From Microdochium bolleyi (taxonomy: Eukaryota > Ascomycota > Sordariomycetes > Xylariales > Microdochiaceae): 64,000 bases of DNA. A program made the position numbers and the translations under genes. This document shows positions 44,430 to 55,338 of this stretch, piece after piece. Below the pieces are notes generated by a model. It saw only the letters and a list, made by a program, of their open reading frames with translations, ran no database searches and was not told the DNA's origin. Position 1 is the stretch's first letter, and each line of letters starts with the position of its first letter. The stretch covers positions 2,232,001-2,296,000 of the forward strand of contig KQ964247.1 in assembly GCA_001566295.1 (NCBI GenBank), given 5' to 3'.

Positions 44430-45953
44430 AGTCCTGCGCCAATTGTCGATTGAACCCTCGATGCTGACAACGGCATGGAGCTTTTGACTTTGCTCTGTGC
44501 ACTTTCCTGCCCCTTCCCTCCTTGCTCTTACATTTGCAACAGGCACTGGCGTTTTTGGTATACAGCATGTATGGAGTTTAGAGTAAGCGAATACCCTCAC
44601 GGAATACCCTCACGGCGCCTGCATCACATATAGACGCTTTCAGTCCCTTCTTGCAAGCTGTCTCGGAGACGGCCACAGCAAAGCTCAAACATTTGGCAAA
44701 AGAAAGACACCGCAGTTTTAGCGTTACCCGTGAATTCCCTGTCGATTTACTCTCTGATCGCCACAGCCTCAAGTGATATCTGGCAGGACCCACGGAATGC
44801 GCCCCTGTTGATCGGATGTTGCTGATCGCACTCTCAGAGCTTAAAAGGGACGGGTGGGGCTGTGCCCGTTGTGTGTCTATTTGATGATGGCGAGAGAGTC
44901 TCGTGACAATGGAGCCTGATGTAGAGGGATTGTTGATGAAAGTTCACCTTCGCACTACTCTTTTTTGCTACTCTCGACGTTTTCCCCCTGGCTCGCTCGT
45001 CTGGTGCTCGCGAAAAGCAAGAGACGCTGGCGTCATTTCGGAGTTAGCCAGGGGCTGGCCATCGAGGATCGTGAGAATAACGGAGCTCCACCGGGCACTG
45101 TCATGGTTCCCGGATAAGCTGGCCCCGACTCTGGAGACGCTGCATAGCGATGTTCCTCTCAAGAAGTATTTGGTGAGTCTACGCAGTGGATGTATCATTT
45201 GGGGTAGTTACAAATTCTTGGTGTTGCTCAGCTCGAGTGTCATGGCCATTGGTGGGGCTCTCGGTGTTGCGGCTGCTCGCGCTGTGGTCCAACTGGGTGG
45301 CTTCGATCATGGCGGCGTGGAAGCTGCAGCAGTGACGTGCGGCCCCAACCAGTTGTGACCCCCTTCCTTGGTGCACCCCAGCAGCTCGTGCTGACAGCCA
45401 CGAGCCGCAAACGACCAGAGCCATCCCCAACGGACGGCCAGTCGCAGCATTCCGGTGCTGCCACCAACCAAGACATCGTCAACGCTCTTTGTCGCTGCTG
45501 CTCGCCTGCACCGCAAGAGGCACAGGAGACTCTCGAAAAGGCGCACACACTATCGAACACTGCTCGCGTGCTCGTGTCCCAGTTGCGCTCCGACTCGGTC
45601 CGTCCTATAACAGCACCCTAGAGCTAGGCGCCATCGCTGTCCAGATCCCGGCCATCCGTGGCGACCACCACCACAGCTGTCTCCGGCACCAGGCCACCAC
45701 GACAGACTCCGCGCACCATCCCATCGTCATCCACGTCACCTGGGCACTTCTGAATATATCAAGGGTCATGGACGACACGCGGTATGCGACCATTGCCTCT
45801 TGCTGTCCACCTCACACACGACCCCTCCTGGAGCCACTCTCAAACCATCAAGCAAGACCTTCCAGACGATGTCAAAGACGGAATATTGGACGTGTAATAT
45901 GAGCATAGCTGACCTCGCCAACCTGACGTAGCCGCAGATAACGCGTCCTCACC
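44430..45953. other. Intergenic region upstream of FMP27
   Basis: No supportable gene. A plus-strand frame at 44903-45358 (151 codons) has no recognisable motif. A 13-bp tandem duplication lies at 44590-44615. The FMP27 promoter and leader should be in the right half. Confidence 0.5.
44590..44615. repeat. 13-bp tandem duplication
   Basis: AATACCCTCACGG is present twice, head to tail, without mismatch. Confidence 0.9.
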
Positions 45954-48900
45954 ATGGCGCTCCTCAATCCAACCTTCATCCTCGGCATCGTCCTCCTGCT
46001 CTACCTCTCCTCGTTCGTCCTTTTCGCCATCCTTCGCATCCTCACAGGAATCTCGATACAGCGCATCGGTTACTTCTCGTTGCGACGCCTCGCCTACATA
46101 CCCAGGGATGGAACCAAGGTCGATATCAGGGGGCTCGGTCTCACCCTCCATCGCCCCACGTTCTCGCAACCAACATGGATGAGCATCGTACTCAACGAGC
46201 TCACGATAACAATCGATCCCAAGGAGCTCGAGGCAAGCAGGACCCAGGCCGCCGCCAAGCAGTCGGACGAATCGACAACAGCATCTGACGACCTCAAACC
46301 CCGCAAGCTGTCGGTTGCGGGGCCGCCGCGCAGCCAGATATGGAAGAAGCTCGCCCGGTTGAGGGACAGAGTCAAGCGCTTGCACCGGAATGTACGCTGG
46401 CTGCGCCTAGTCGACGTGGTCGCCACAGATACCACTATATCGGTCGTTGGAGTTGGAAAGATTCAGGTCGGCAACCTCACCGTAGCCCTCGATACGCGCC
46501 ACCGCATGGTCGACCGAGCACGCTTCTTTTTCCAGGGCGCCGCCGACAAGAAGCGCTCAAAGACGTCAGCGGAATGGATCATGACCTTGAGGAGCGTTCT
46601 GTTCACGGCCAGCGGGGGCGAGTCGGTCGAAGTATTGGACGCGGCCACTCTGAACGTCCACGGTTTCCTATATGAGCAGCTTGACGGTCTCCGCGATGCT
46701 GCCATTGCGCTCAAGCTCGGTCGTGTCCACATTCCTTACGACGATGTGTTGAGCTGTGCTAGTCGTTATCGCCGAATCAAAGCATCAGTAGCCAGCAGCT
46801 TCACCGATGCGGAGTCGATACCGGTCCTGAAGCTGGGGTCGGACCGGCTTGAACCCGAGGACAGCGACCAGGATCTTCTGATGGCAGTGTCAGATTCGAG
46901 AGAGTTCATCAGCTCGATTCTTCGGGGCATCAAAGAAGTGCAGTTCGCTGTCAGTTTCGCCAGCCTTGGGAAGAAGGTGGACGCCGTGCAGACCACAGGA
47001 AGCCCCTTGCTTCTCAATGCGTCAATGAAGGAGGTTGGAATCGACCTGCATCGGCTGGATCCCAAGTCGCCAGCACATCGGATGTACTTCTCAAGCAAGG
47101 ATATCGCCCACGAAGCGCAGGCAGTCGCACTCTCCATCTCTGTTGGCTTGGACGATGGCAGTGGCACGCCAGAGAAGATCGTCTATATACCCATGGCCAC
47201 CACAACACTCAGGACGACGCTGCCGTCAAAAACCATGGAGCTTGCACAAGAAGGGACCGTCGAGCAACGAAATGCCAACATCCTCTTTGCAAACTCCGTC
47301 GTGACCTCCCCTTCGGTGGATCTGGAGCCGAAGCATCTTCCAATCCTGCTAGCCATCCTCAAGCCAAAGCCGAAAAAGGCGAAAGGACAGACCCATCGAA
47401 GACATGCTCTGATCTCACGACTCTTGCCGAAGGCCAACATTAAGTTCACCATGCACGAACCTGTTCTTCGGATTGCTCTTCCCCCAGTTACGAAGACAGA
47501 GGATCCGGACGACTATGACCTTATCAACTCGACCATCTCCTCCATCTCGCTTGACCTGGAGTCTTTTCATCCAGCGGCAGACGACCTGCACTACTCTCTC
47601 GTCTCTTCCATGCGTGTTCAGACACACCGACTTTACTATCAGACTACTCAAGGTGATCGGTATGATCTGGTGGAGACAGACTCGTTTGATCTCAAGCTCC
47701 AGATATCGGCCAACCCCAATGTCCATGTAGTTGGAAGTGGCCATCTACAGACTTTTGCAATCCGGATGACACGAGACGAAATCAGCGAAGGCATTCGTCA
47801 AATCATTCGCCAGCTCCGTCTAAATGTGCAGCCTGACAAACGTCATTCGTCGATGTCGCAGAGCCCGCGAAACATTCTTCGTGCTTTGCCAACATGGTTG
47901 CTCCATTTCACGCTTCAAATCGACGATTTTAGTGCAGAGATTGCCGGGGTTGACGAGGACTTCCCGAACCATACCAGGGGCGTCTCCTTCCAGGTCGACT
48001 CCTGGTCAGCTGAATATCGTGCGCAGAGAATGGACGCCACAAAGCCACGTCCTAGTTCGCGGAGACGCACAGCGAGCAGGGTCTTGTTGCCGGATCCAGA
48101 GTTGCTTGCCGCTGTATCTGTCCCACCATCACCACGTAAACATCAAGCCCAGGGTGATGGCCGGCGGGTTGCAATCCATATCAGGGGTCTCGAAGGCTTC
48201 ATCATCGAGGCGGAAGACAGGTTCGAGCAAGATCCTTTCATCCGTCTCCCAAGATTCGAGGTGGCGTTGTCAACATTGAGTGATGCGCATAGTCCGATTT
48301 TGCATGTGCATTCCTATCTTCGCACTCTTCATTTGCGGTATTCACTCTTCAGGCATTACTCCGTCGGCATCGCTATACTGGTTCTCCGTAAAGCTTTCAT
48401 GCGGAGCAAGTGGGTACGGAGGCCTGATGTGGCGTTGGCAGCGGGCTCTACAGCCGCGGACAGCCATCTGACACCACCCGAAGTCTCGACTGAATCGCCT
48501 ATCGCTGGTGAGATGAGGAAGCCCTGGAACAAGGATGTCAAGGAACTCGTCGCTGTCGACTTCAAGGCAGCGATGGTTCAGCTGAAGGCGGACATGCCTT
48601 CAGGCCCTCCTCTGATGCTGAGATTCCACGACATCGAGGCAGGTCGTCATAGATGGTCTCCTCCATTCTTCTATGCGAAGCATGTTCGCCTCTATGCAGA
48701 TGCGCCACAGATGCGTGGGGCCTGGGCACGTGTCGCAAGCATCAGGACCATCCGTCTTGACTACCGAGAGTCACGGAAGAAGATGAACTCAGGCGCCGTG
48801 ATCGAGGACAAGCTGGTCGATATTGTGACAGACGCAGTGCGCCTATCCGTACCTCACGGACTGGTCATCTACAAGATCTCCAACGGCGTTGTAAACGTGA

Positions 48901-51900
48901 TGAAGTCGGTACGCCAGCTACAGCATCGCTTCAAGACCGGCACGAACGAATATATCTTGAGTAAGGGCCCAGAAGCTGCGAAGACGGTGCCGAAGATCTC
49001 TTTACGGGTACGCAAGCTCCTCTTCGAAATAGAAGACGGCGCTTTCGAGTTCAAGCTGGGCATGATTTATCGTGCCGGTCGTATAGAACAACGCCAACGC
49101 CTGGCACGCGAGGATGCATATCGCCTCAAAGTCAAGAAGATCCATGAACAAGAGCTCAAGAACCAGTCTGGTCGCTTACGCAACCGCTCTGCGTTGCCTC
49201 GAGGCAGAACAACTAACGCCAACGGCTCATGGCATCGGAGTCGAAGCGCGGACGACGAACCATCGGCGGAGGACAAAGCAAGATCACGAAGTGTGGGACA
49301 CAACACGAAGGCGCCTCGTTACGACCCGGACAATCTCCAGGCCATGAGCGGCAGCAGCCGTGTCTCAGTACAAGAGGCCCGAATGCAGCTCCACATTCGG
49401 AACGGCGAGAGCTGGAAGCATCGAATCCAAAGTCATTATGCTATGGCGAGGACAGGGATGGAAGAGATTCGCGGCCTCTTTTTGGGCAGTGAACCGACAC
49501 CTCCTGACTATGAAGAGTGCGAAAACATCCTTGAAGTTCCTCCCCGTCCAGCACTCGCGGGGGCCATCATCACGGATCTCCATTTCATGGTCGACAAACC
49601 ATCGTTCCCAAGCTCCAAACTGGCTGATTTCCTCCACGATGTAGGAAAGGGCATGCCGAAAGACATGAAGTACTCGTTGCTGGTACCCATGCATGTGAAT
49701 CTCACCTTGAGTGAGGCCAGGTTCAGTCTCCGCGACTACCCGTTGCCATTGGTACATGTGCCGGCTCTGAAGCCCGGGCAGTCATCCAAACTCCCATCTA
49801 TGTCGCTTAGCGCAGATTTTGTCATTGCAGAAGAATATCGGACCGACGTCGCAGCTCGGTCTGTAAAGGTACAGATCACGCCGCCAAGTACGGATGCCGA
49901 CGGGAATGAGCACAAAGGCTTCGCCATCGATGTTCGCAGGACTATCGGGCCAGTCAAGTCATTCTCGGACATCCAGATCGACATCAACACGGTGAACCCA
50001 ACTCGCTTTACCTGGGGCCCCTCATATCAGCCCGCCATCCAGGACATGATGATGGCCATCGAATCTTTCACTAAACCACAGTTTGATCCATCAGAACGGG
50101 TTGGTTTCTGGGATAAGATCAGGCTCAATTTCCATTCCCGAGTCCGGGTTGCTTGGAAGGGCCGTGGCGATGTCCATTTCGCTCTCAAGGGTTCTAGAGA
50201 CCCATACTTCATCACTGGCAACGGTGCTGGCTTCTTGATGTGTTGGAGAAAGGACGTTAGGTGGCGCATAAACACGGAAGACGACCCCACGCAATTCATG
50301 CTGGTCGACGGTAACGAATACGTGCTCGCCATCCCCGACTACAATCAGCAAGTCAGAGAGGCCGAACGTCGACATGATCACAACGAGAGTCTCGCTTCAG
50401 ACACGCACCACCGTGCTGGTGCTGCTTTCAAGAAAGTAGTGATGAAGCTCTCTGGCAATGTTCAGTGGATGGCTGGTCTGGTGTTCGAACGCGCGCTAGA
50501 GCCCGACGCGAAGGGTCACAAACACAGAGGCGCAACAAGCTTTGTGTTCAAGCCACACTACGATGTTGTTCTACGATCACCGCAGCAGGTTAACGCTGAG
50601 CAGGCAAGGCTTGAGGATGGCAAGTCCCTCCCTTACGATGCGTACCGCGGATTCAGGAGTAATCATATACACTTGTCCGTTGCAATTAAGGCACCGTCCG
50701 ACAGGGACTGGACGTACTCCGACGCTCAACCAGCGTCTAAGAGCTACAACTCTATCCATCTGACGCCCAGATTCTTCACGCACTTCTTTGCGTGGTGGTC
50801 TTTGTTTGGTGGCCCGATGTCGCTGCCGATTCGTCAAGGTTCACTTTGGCCGGACCGCGACCAGAAGAGCAAGAAATTCGGCAGACACTTGGCAACGATC
50901 AAATACAATATCTTACTCGCTCCGCTATTCCTCAGTCATATCTATAAGCACAAGGACGTTGAGGACTATGCTGACAGCTCCATATCGGCGACTGGCATCA
51001 AGGTCCGCTTTGACAGCTTCATGCTGGATATTCACCAACGACGAGAAGAATTCAACGCCCAGGACAATGGGCGAAAGACGAAGGCTCGGACGTCAGGCAT
51101 GAAGATTCATGCTGCTTCGCTGGACTTGACTTCCACGGACATCCGTGCCGTGTCCTCTGCGCTGAAGGCCACCTCTGGCGATGCGTTCAAGACCGGCAAA
51201 ACGCCGTCCATGAGCATGCAAGTAAGCGAGCCGATTGCGGACTTGTCCAACTTCACGATTCCAGACAAGGATCTGAGTTGGATCGACATGGACGATTTCG
51301 TTGAGCTGGACTGGATCCTGCCGACAGAGGTCAACCCCGAAACCAAGATACTGCCACTCGCTTATGCGCCTCGCGTCACATACTTCCGTCAGACGGATAT
51401 TGGCGGCATTATTGATGGCGATCCTGAGCGAACCAGCCCATTCGGGGATGAGCCGACGCACCACTGCATCATGAGCCAGGACGATAATCCTCGCAGAGTC
51501 CAGGCGGACCTAATCCAGGCACGACTGGCAGAAATCGAGCGGCAGATGCAGGACAACATTCGTCAAGCCGGGGAGGCAGAACTGCGTGTGATTCGTGACG
51601 ATGGCCGTGATGCCGGCCTCAAGGCAGACTACGACAGCCTCAACAGATTCACCCACGTACTTCGAGAGAAGCAGGCTTTCATGAAACGCATGTTGAAGCA
51701 GATGGAGAACAATGAGACAAGGCCACAGACCAGTCTCTCGGCCTCGACTGCCTCGGGGTCGAGCCACAGCAAGAATTCCGATACATGGATCGACACAGGA
51801 GATGGGCCCATGCCTGTGCCGTCAGGTGCGGAATTCGCCAGCGACTTCAGCAACAGATTCGTGGTGCACAACATGCAGATGAAGTGGAACAACCTTTTGC

Positions 51901-54887
51901 GGAACATCATCCTCCGCTACAGTCACCAAGTTAGCCAGCGCCGAGGTTTTGTCTACTACATGTCGCGACCTGCTGTCAAGTTCATCCTTGACATTGTTGA
52001 GGACCAAGTGAAAGCGAAGCAGAATGCCAAGACCAAGACAGGCACAGACGCCAGCAACACACCCAGTCAGCAGACAGATGCCACAAACACGGACATTGAA
52101 AGCTTGATGTCGCAAGTTCTTCAGGACGGGCGCAACTTCGTCGACGCCGGCTCGGGAGATTCGGACAAGGACGATGCAGGCATGACCAACCTCGTAGGCG
52201 GTCTTGCGGATGGCTTCGCGCCTCAAAGCAGCTACCACATGCGCCTCATCGCACCTCAGATCCAGCTGCAGAGCGACAAGAACAAGAAGCACGCCGTTCT
52301 GATTACTGGCAAGGGAATGGAGCTCAAGGTGGTCGAAGTCATGGAGAAGGCACGTCTGTCGGATACTGTCAGCGGTCTTGTTCAACGAAGATTCCTCCTA
52401 AGCATGGACTCCGCACAGTTCTTCGTTGCGCATCAGAAGTGGTTCACTGATCCAATGGTTGTCATGTATTCTGCGAACAGATATGGCGCCGTCGCTGGAG
52501 CGTCATGGCCTCCATGGGTTCCGATGGAAATCATGTTCGACTTCAACGCCGACCCGTTTGGCTTCAAACGAGTAGTCCAGAAAACATCGGCTCTTTTGCG
52601 GTACGACAAGTACAACAACCTTCGTCTCAAGTACAACGATGAAGTCAATACGGAGACAACCGGCGCCTCCGCGGCGGCAAGCATGGAGTCTCGAACGGAC
52701 AATCTATCGGTTGTCTTCCCACGCATCCGGGCGTTGTGCAACTCCTCACAGTACTTCGCTCTCTATGTCATGGTGCTCGACCTTCTCATGTACAGCGAGC
52801 CACTCGAGAAGTCGAGATCAGAGCGCCTCGAGAAGATTATGCTCGCATCGGACTTCAGCGACATGCGTGGTACACCTGAAATGGTCGTCAGGCTGCAGGA
52901 GCGCATCCGGGTCCTGGAAGAAATCAAGGGACGATTCCAGTTGCACTCCCACAACATCGACAAGAAAGTGTGGGAGGAGAGAATGATTCTGGAGCGTGAT
53001 CTCGCCGCGTGTGAAGATGAGCTTTTCTTTATGATGAAGGCTATCACAACATCTCAGAGGAAGTATGACGCTCCCGATGACGGAAACACCCTTCTAAGAT
53101 GGTCTCTACGCGCGCGGGAGATCGTCTGGCAACTCATCCGCGATTCAAATCAGCCTTTGGTCGAGATGCAGCTGCGGGACACGAACTACGATCGAACAGA
53201 CTATGCCGACGGTTCTCACAAGAACTTCTTCCAGGTCGGCCGAGTTCTCGGGCTCAATCTTCTGCCAAACGCGATCTACCCTGAAATGGTTGCGCCCTTT
53301 TTCGAAAACGAAGCTGCGGTGGGCAACTTGCAGAAGCGCAAGATGATCAGTGTGTACTGGAACATGCTCGAGTCTGTGGCCGGCATCCCTGTCATGGAAC
53401 GATTTGACGTGGACCTGTTTCCCATGAAGATCCAGCTGGAGCGTGACCTTGGCGCCAAGCTGTTTGAATACATCTTCCCAGGCATGGAGAAGGATGTCCC
53501 CTCGGCGAATGACACCGACGGTGGGCAACCCTGGACAGGTGATGAGAGCGGGGGCGATGGCGATGCAGCATCGTTCTCGGGCTCAACACGACTGGGTACT
53601 GCATCATCAGACAAGGACTCGCCTTTCTCTACTCGTGCCGGGTCACTGGAGCTGCGTCTTCGACCTACGCTGAATTCGGAAACTCCGGAGTCCACACCGA
53701 GCAGGCCGAAGGGCATCAGTCTGCACACCGGCGATGGTCATCACTTCCGACTCTTTGGATCGAAGACTGCCAGCAAGAAACCCTCTCACGAATCTCTGCG
53801 GCCGCCAACTGCAGGGCGCGGTGTTCGAAGATCGGCCACTGGCAGTACCATGGCTACGATTAACGGCGACAACAAGAAATCTGCCTCGCGTTTTGTGCGA
53901 ATGGCCAAACCAGAAACGCCGGTAGAAGAAGAGGGCCCGACTGATGATCTGAGCACGATGATGAAGCGCGCGAACACCTACGTCGTGTTTGCCAGCATTC
54001 GGGCGGCGTCGGTCGTTCTGTGCCTCAGTTACAAGGGCAAGGGTGAGCGCAACATCGAGGATGTCCACGATCTGGTCTTCCGTCTCCCGATGATTGAGTT
54101 CCACAATAAGTCCTGGTCCACCCTCGAATTGGCGCTGGCGATGAAATCTCACGTTGTCAAGGCACTTTTCTCTCACACAGGCGCCATCATTGGGAACAAA
54201 TTCAGCAAACACCGACCAAACACGGCACAGCAAAGCAAGCTCCGCGAATTAGCTACGAGTAGCGTCTTGCTATCTACACCTGCCATGTCGAACAGTGTGG
54301 AAAACAGTGACGACTCATCAAGCCTGTTTGGAGGGTCCCAGATCGACTACTCGCGGTCTCCACCGCGCAGTATCACAGGCTCCCAAAGCAGCATCCCTGT
54401 GCCGCAGCGCTCAAACAGCCGTAGCTCGAGCATTGCATCATCACGATCACGGACGCACGGGAAGAACGGGGCAGACCAAGGCGGCACCATCCGGGCTGTT
54501 GCTCCAGCTTGGCTAACCATGACTCCACCAACTCCGCAAGATCGTGGACCAGGTTCTCTACCGTTCGCCGAGGAGCTGGCACGGCGACCCCAGACAAGCG
54601 GAGGTGATCTTCGGGTGCGACCTGTCACACCAGGCTCAAGGCGCGTGACACATGAAGTCGCCTTCGAAGATGAGGCAGAGAAGCCTAGGCGCAAGTCAGC
54701 TGGTGGTGGGTATCTCAAGGGGAAGCTCAACGCTCTGACCAACCGTCTCAGGGACCGTGATGGCAGCACAGTTAGCAGTCATAATGGAGACGACACGAGA
54801 GATTCACCTCGCGACACAGAGGATGGTGAAGGTGATTCGGAGCAGCAGAGATTCAAGACTGCTGCGCAGCGAGTCAAGACGGGCTGA
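45954..54887 (+). CDS. FMP27: Bridge-like lipid transfer protein Fmp27 (BLTP2/Hobbit family)
   Basis: This giant rod-shaped protein, of the family that moves phospholipids along a hydrophobic groove at ER-plasma membrane contact sites, has 2977 residues in a single exon of 8.9 kb, the longest uninterrupted gene in the window. Residues about 5-30 form a hydrophobic N-terminal anchor (FILGIVLLLYLSSF), followed by the conserved start of the first repeating beta-groove unit. The middle carries long beta-rich segments with VHFALKGSRDPY and TRFTWGPSYQPAI blocks typical of Fmp27. A coiled coil lies around the LQERIRVLEEIKGRF segment, and the C-terminal 400 residues are Ser-rich and disordered with basic patches. 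The ATG is in an ACCATGG context. The absence of introns is notable given intron-rich neighbours. The old name reflects a mitochondrial proteome hit in yeast. Confidence 0.94.
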   Translation: MALLNPTFILGIVLLLYLSSFVLFAILRILTGISIQRIGYFSLRRLAYIPRDGTKVDIRGLGLTLHRPTFSQPTWMSIVLNELTITIDPKELEASRTQAAAKQSDESTTASDDLKPRKLSVAGPPRSQIWKKLARLRDRVKRLHRNVRWLRLVDVVATDTTISVVGVGKIQVGNLTVALDTRHRMVDRARFFFQGAADKKRSKTSAEWIMTLRSVLFTASGGESVEVLDAATLNVHGFLYEQLDGLRDAAIALKLGRVHIPYDDVLSCASRYRRIKASVASSFTDAESIPVLKLGSDRLEPEDSDQDLLMAVSDSREFISSILRGIKEVQFAVSFASLGKKVDAVQTTGSPLLLNASMKEVGIDLHRLDPKSPAHRMYFSSKDIAHEAQAVALSISVGLDDGSGTPEKIVYIPMATTTLRTTLPSKTMELAQEGTVEQRNANILFANSVVTSPSVDLEPKHLPILLAILKPKPKKAKGQTHRRHALISRLLPKANIKFTMHEPVLRIALPPVTKTEDPDDYDLINSTISSISLDLESFHPAADDLHYSLVSSMRVQTHRLYYQTTQGDRYDLVETDSFDLKLQISANPNVHVVGSGHLQTFAIRMTRDEISEGIRQIIRQLRLNVQPDKRHSSMSQSPRNILRALPTWLLHFTLQIDDFSAEIAGVDEDFPNHTRGVSFQVDSWSAEYRAQRMDATKPRPSSRRRTASRVLLPDPELLAAVSVPPSPRKHQAQGDGRRVAIHIRGLEGFIIEAEDRFEQDPFIRLPRFEVALSTLSDAHSPILHVHSYLRTLHLRYSLFRHYSVGIAILVLRKAFMRSKWVRRPDVALAAGSTAADSHLTPPEVSTESPIAGEMRKPWNKDVKELVAVDFKAAMVQLKADMPSGPPLMLRFHDIEAGRHRWSPPFFYAKHVRLYADAPQMRGAWARVASIRTIRLDYRESRKKMNSGAVIEDKLVDIVTDAVRLSVPHGLVIYKISNGVVNVMKSVRQLQHRFKTGTNEYILSKGPEAAKTVPKISLRVRKLLFEIEDGAFEFKLGMIYRAGRIEQRQRLAREDAYRLKVKKIHEQELKNQSGRLRNRSALPRGRTTNANGSWHRSRSADDEPSAEDKARSRSVGHNTKAPRYDPDNLQAMSGSSRVSVQEARMQLHIRNGESWKHRIQSHYAMARTGMEEIRGLFLGSEPTPPDYEECENILEVPPRPALAGAIITDLHFMVDKPSFPSSKLADFLHDVGKGMPKDMKYSLLVPMHVNLTLSEARFSLRDYPLPLVHVPALKPGQSSKLPSMSLSADFVIAEEYRTDVAARSVKVQITPPSTDADGNEHKGFAIDVRRTIGPVKSFSDIQIDINTVNPTRFTWGPSYQPAIQDMMMAIESFTKPQFDPSERVGFWDKIRLNFHSRVRVAWKGRGDVHFALKGSRDPYFITGNGAGFLMCWRKDVRWRINTEDDPTQFMLVDGNEYVLAIPDYNQQVREAERRHDHNESLASDTHHRAGAAFKKVVMKLSGNVQWMAGLVFERALEPDAKGHKHRGATSFVFKPHYDVVLRSPQQVNAEQARLEDGKSLPYDAYRGFRSNHIHLSVAIKAPSDRDWTYSDAQPASKSYNSIHLTPRFFTHFFAWWSLFGGPMSLPIRQGSLWPDRDQKSKKFGRHLATIKYNILLAPLFLSHIYKHKDVEDYADSSISATGIKVRFDSFMLDIHQRREEFNAQDNGRKTKARTSGMKIHAASLDLTSTDIRAVSSALKATSGDAFKTGKTPSMSMQVSEPIADLSNFTIPDKDLSWIDMDDFVELDWILPTEVNPETKILPLAYAPRVTYFRQTDIGGIIDGDPERTSPFGDEPTHHCIMSQDDNPRRVQADLIQARLAEIERQMQDNIRQAGEAELRVIRDDGRDAGLKADYDSLNRFTHVLREKQAFMKRMLKQMENNETRPQTSLSASTASGSSHSKNSDTWIDTGDGPMPVPSGAEFASDFSNRFVVHNMQMKWNNLLRNIILRYSHQVSQRRGFVYYMSRPAVKFILDIVEDQVKAKQNAKTKTGTDASNTPSQQTDATNTDIESLMSQVLQDGRNFVDAGSGDSDKDDAGMTNLVGGLADGFAPQSSYHMRLIAPQIQLQSDKNKKHAVLITGKGMELKVVEVMEKARLSDTVSGLVQRRFLLSMDSAQFFVAHQKWFTDPMVVMYSANRYGAVAGASWPPWVPMEIMFDFNADPFGFKRVVQKTSALLRYDKYNNLRLKYNDEVNTETTGASAAASMESRTDNLSVVFPRIRALCNSSQYFALYVMVLDLLMYSEPLEKSRSERLEKIMLASDFSDMRGTPEMVVRLQERIRVLEEIKGRFQLHSHNIDKKVWEERMILERDLAACEDELFFMMKAITTSQRKYDAPDDGNTLLRWSLRAREIVWQLIRDSNQPLVEMQLRDTNYDRTDYADGSHKNFFQVGRVLGLNLLPNAIYPEMVAPFFENEAAVGNLQKRKMISVYWNMLESVAGIPVMERFDVDLFPMKIQLERDLGAKLFEYIFPGMEKDVPSANDTDGGQPWTGDESGGDGDAASFSGSTRLGTASSDKDSPFSTRAGSLELRLRPTLNSETPESTPSRPKGISLHTGDGHHFRLFGSKTASKKPSHESLRPPTAGRGVRRSATGSTMATINGDNKKSASRFVRMAKPETPVEEEGPTDDLSTMMKRANTYVVFASIRAASVVLCLSYKGKGERNIEDVHDLVFRLPMIEFHNKSWSTLELALAMKSHVVKALFSHTGAIIGNKFSKHRPNTAQQSKLRELATSSVLLSTPAMSNSVENSDDSSSLFGGSQIDYSRSPPRSITGSQSSIPVPQRSNSRSSSIASSRSRTHGKNGADQGGTIRAVAPAWLTMTPPTPQDRGPGSLPFAEELARRPQTSGGDLRVRPVTPGSRRVTHEVAFEDEAEKPRRKSAGGGYLKGKLNALTNRLRDRDGSTVSSHNGDDTRDSPRDTEDGEGDSEQQRFKTAAQRVKTG

Positions 54888-55338
54888 GCACACAAGTGGC
54901 TGTCAGGCCAGCCGCACGCCAATCGCTGGGTGCACCTCGTACAGCACCGCATGTGCGCAACAACTCCCACACTACGATTTTTCAGCCAATGCACGTATCA
55001 TCGATTGCTGGCCCTTCCTTTCATATTACTCTTGTCTTCTTTCGTGGTCTTCAGCATGCGACATTCAGCGGGTTGTTTGGGAATGTTCACTAGATATATA
55101 CCCCTTGGCTTGGTGGCACATATATAGCTCACGAAGCAGGCGCTCTTACTCAGCACTACACTTGCACAGACATGCGTGCACGCACGCATACAACAAAAGC
55201 GGGCGCACTAGCTCGTAATTCCCTAATCAAATATATATAAAGATATCATGTTCCCAACGCCGGCTGTCTCGCGCGCTATGCAAGTGATAAGTGATGAAAG
55301 AAGAAGACAACAGAAGGTGGCACCATTTCGTGCATCCA
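54888..55338. other. Convergent 3' region FMP27 to SNF8
   Basis: The spacer becomes AT-richer near 55090-55260 and should hold both 3' ends. No gene is seen. Confidence 0.6.

Noticed and set aside
44903..45358. 151-codon plus-strand frame before FMP27
   Set aside because: No family resemblance, no convincing intron or start context; kept as intergenic.
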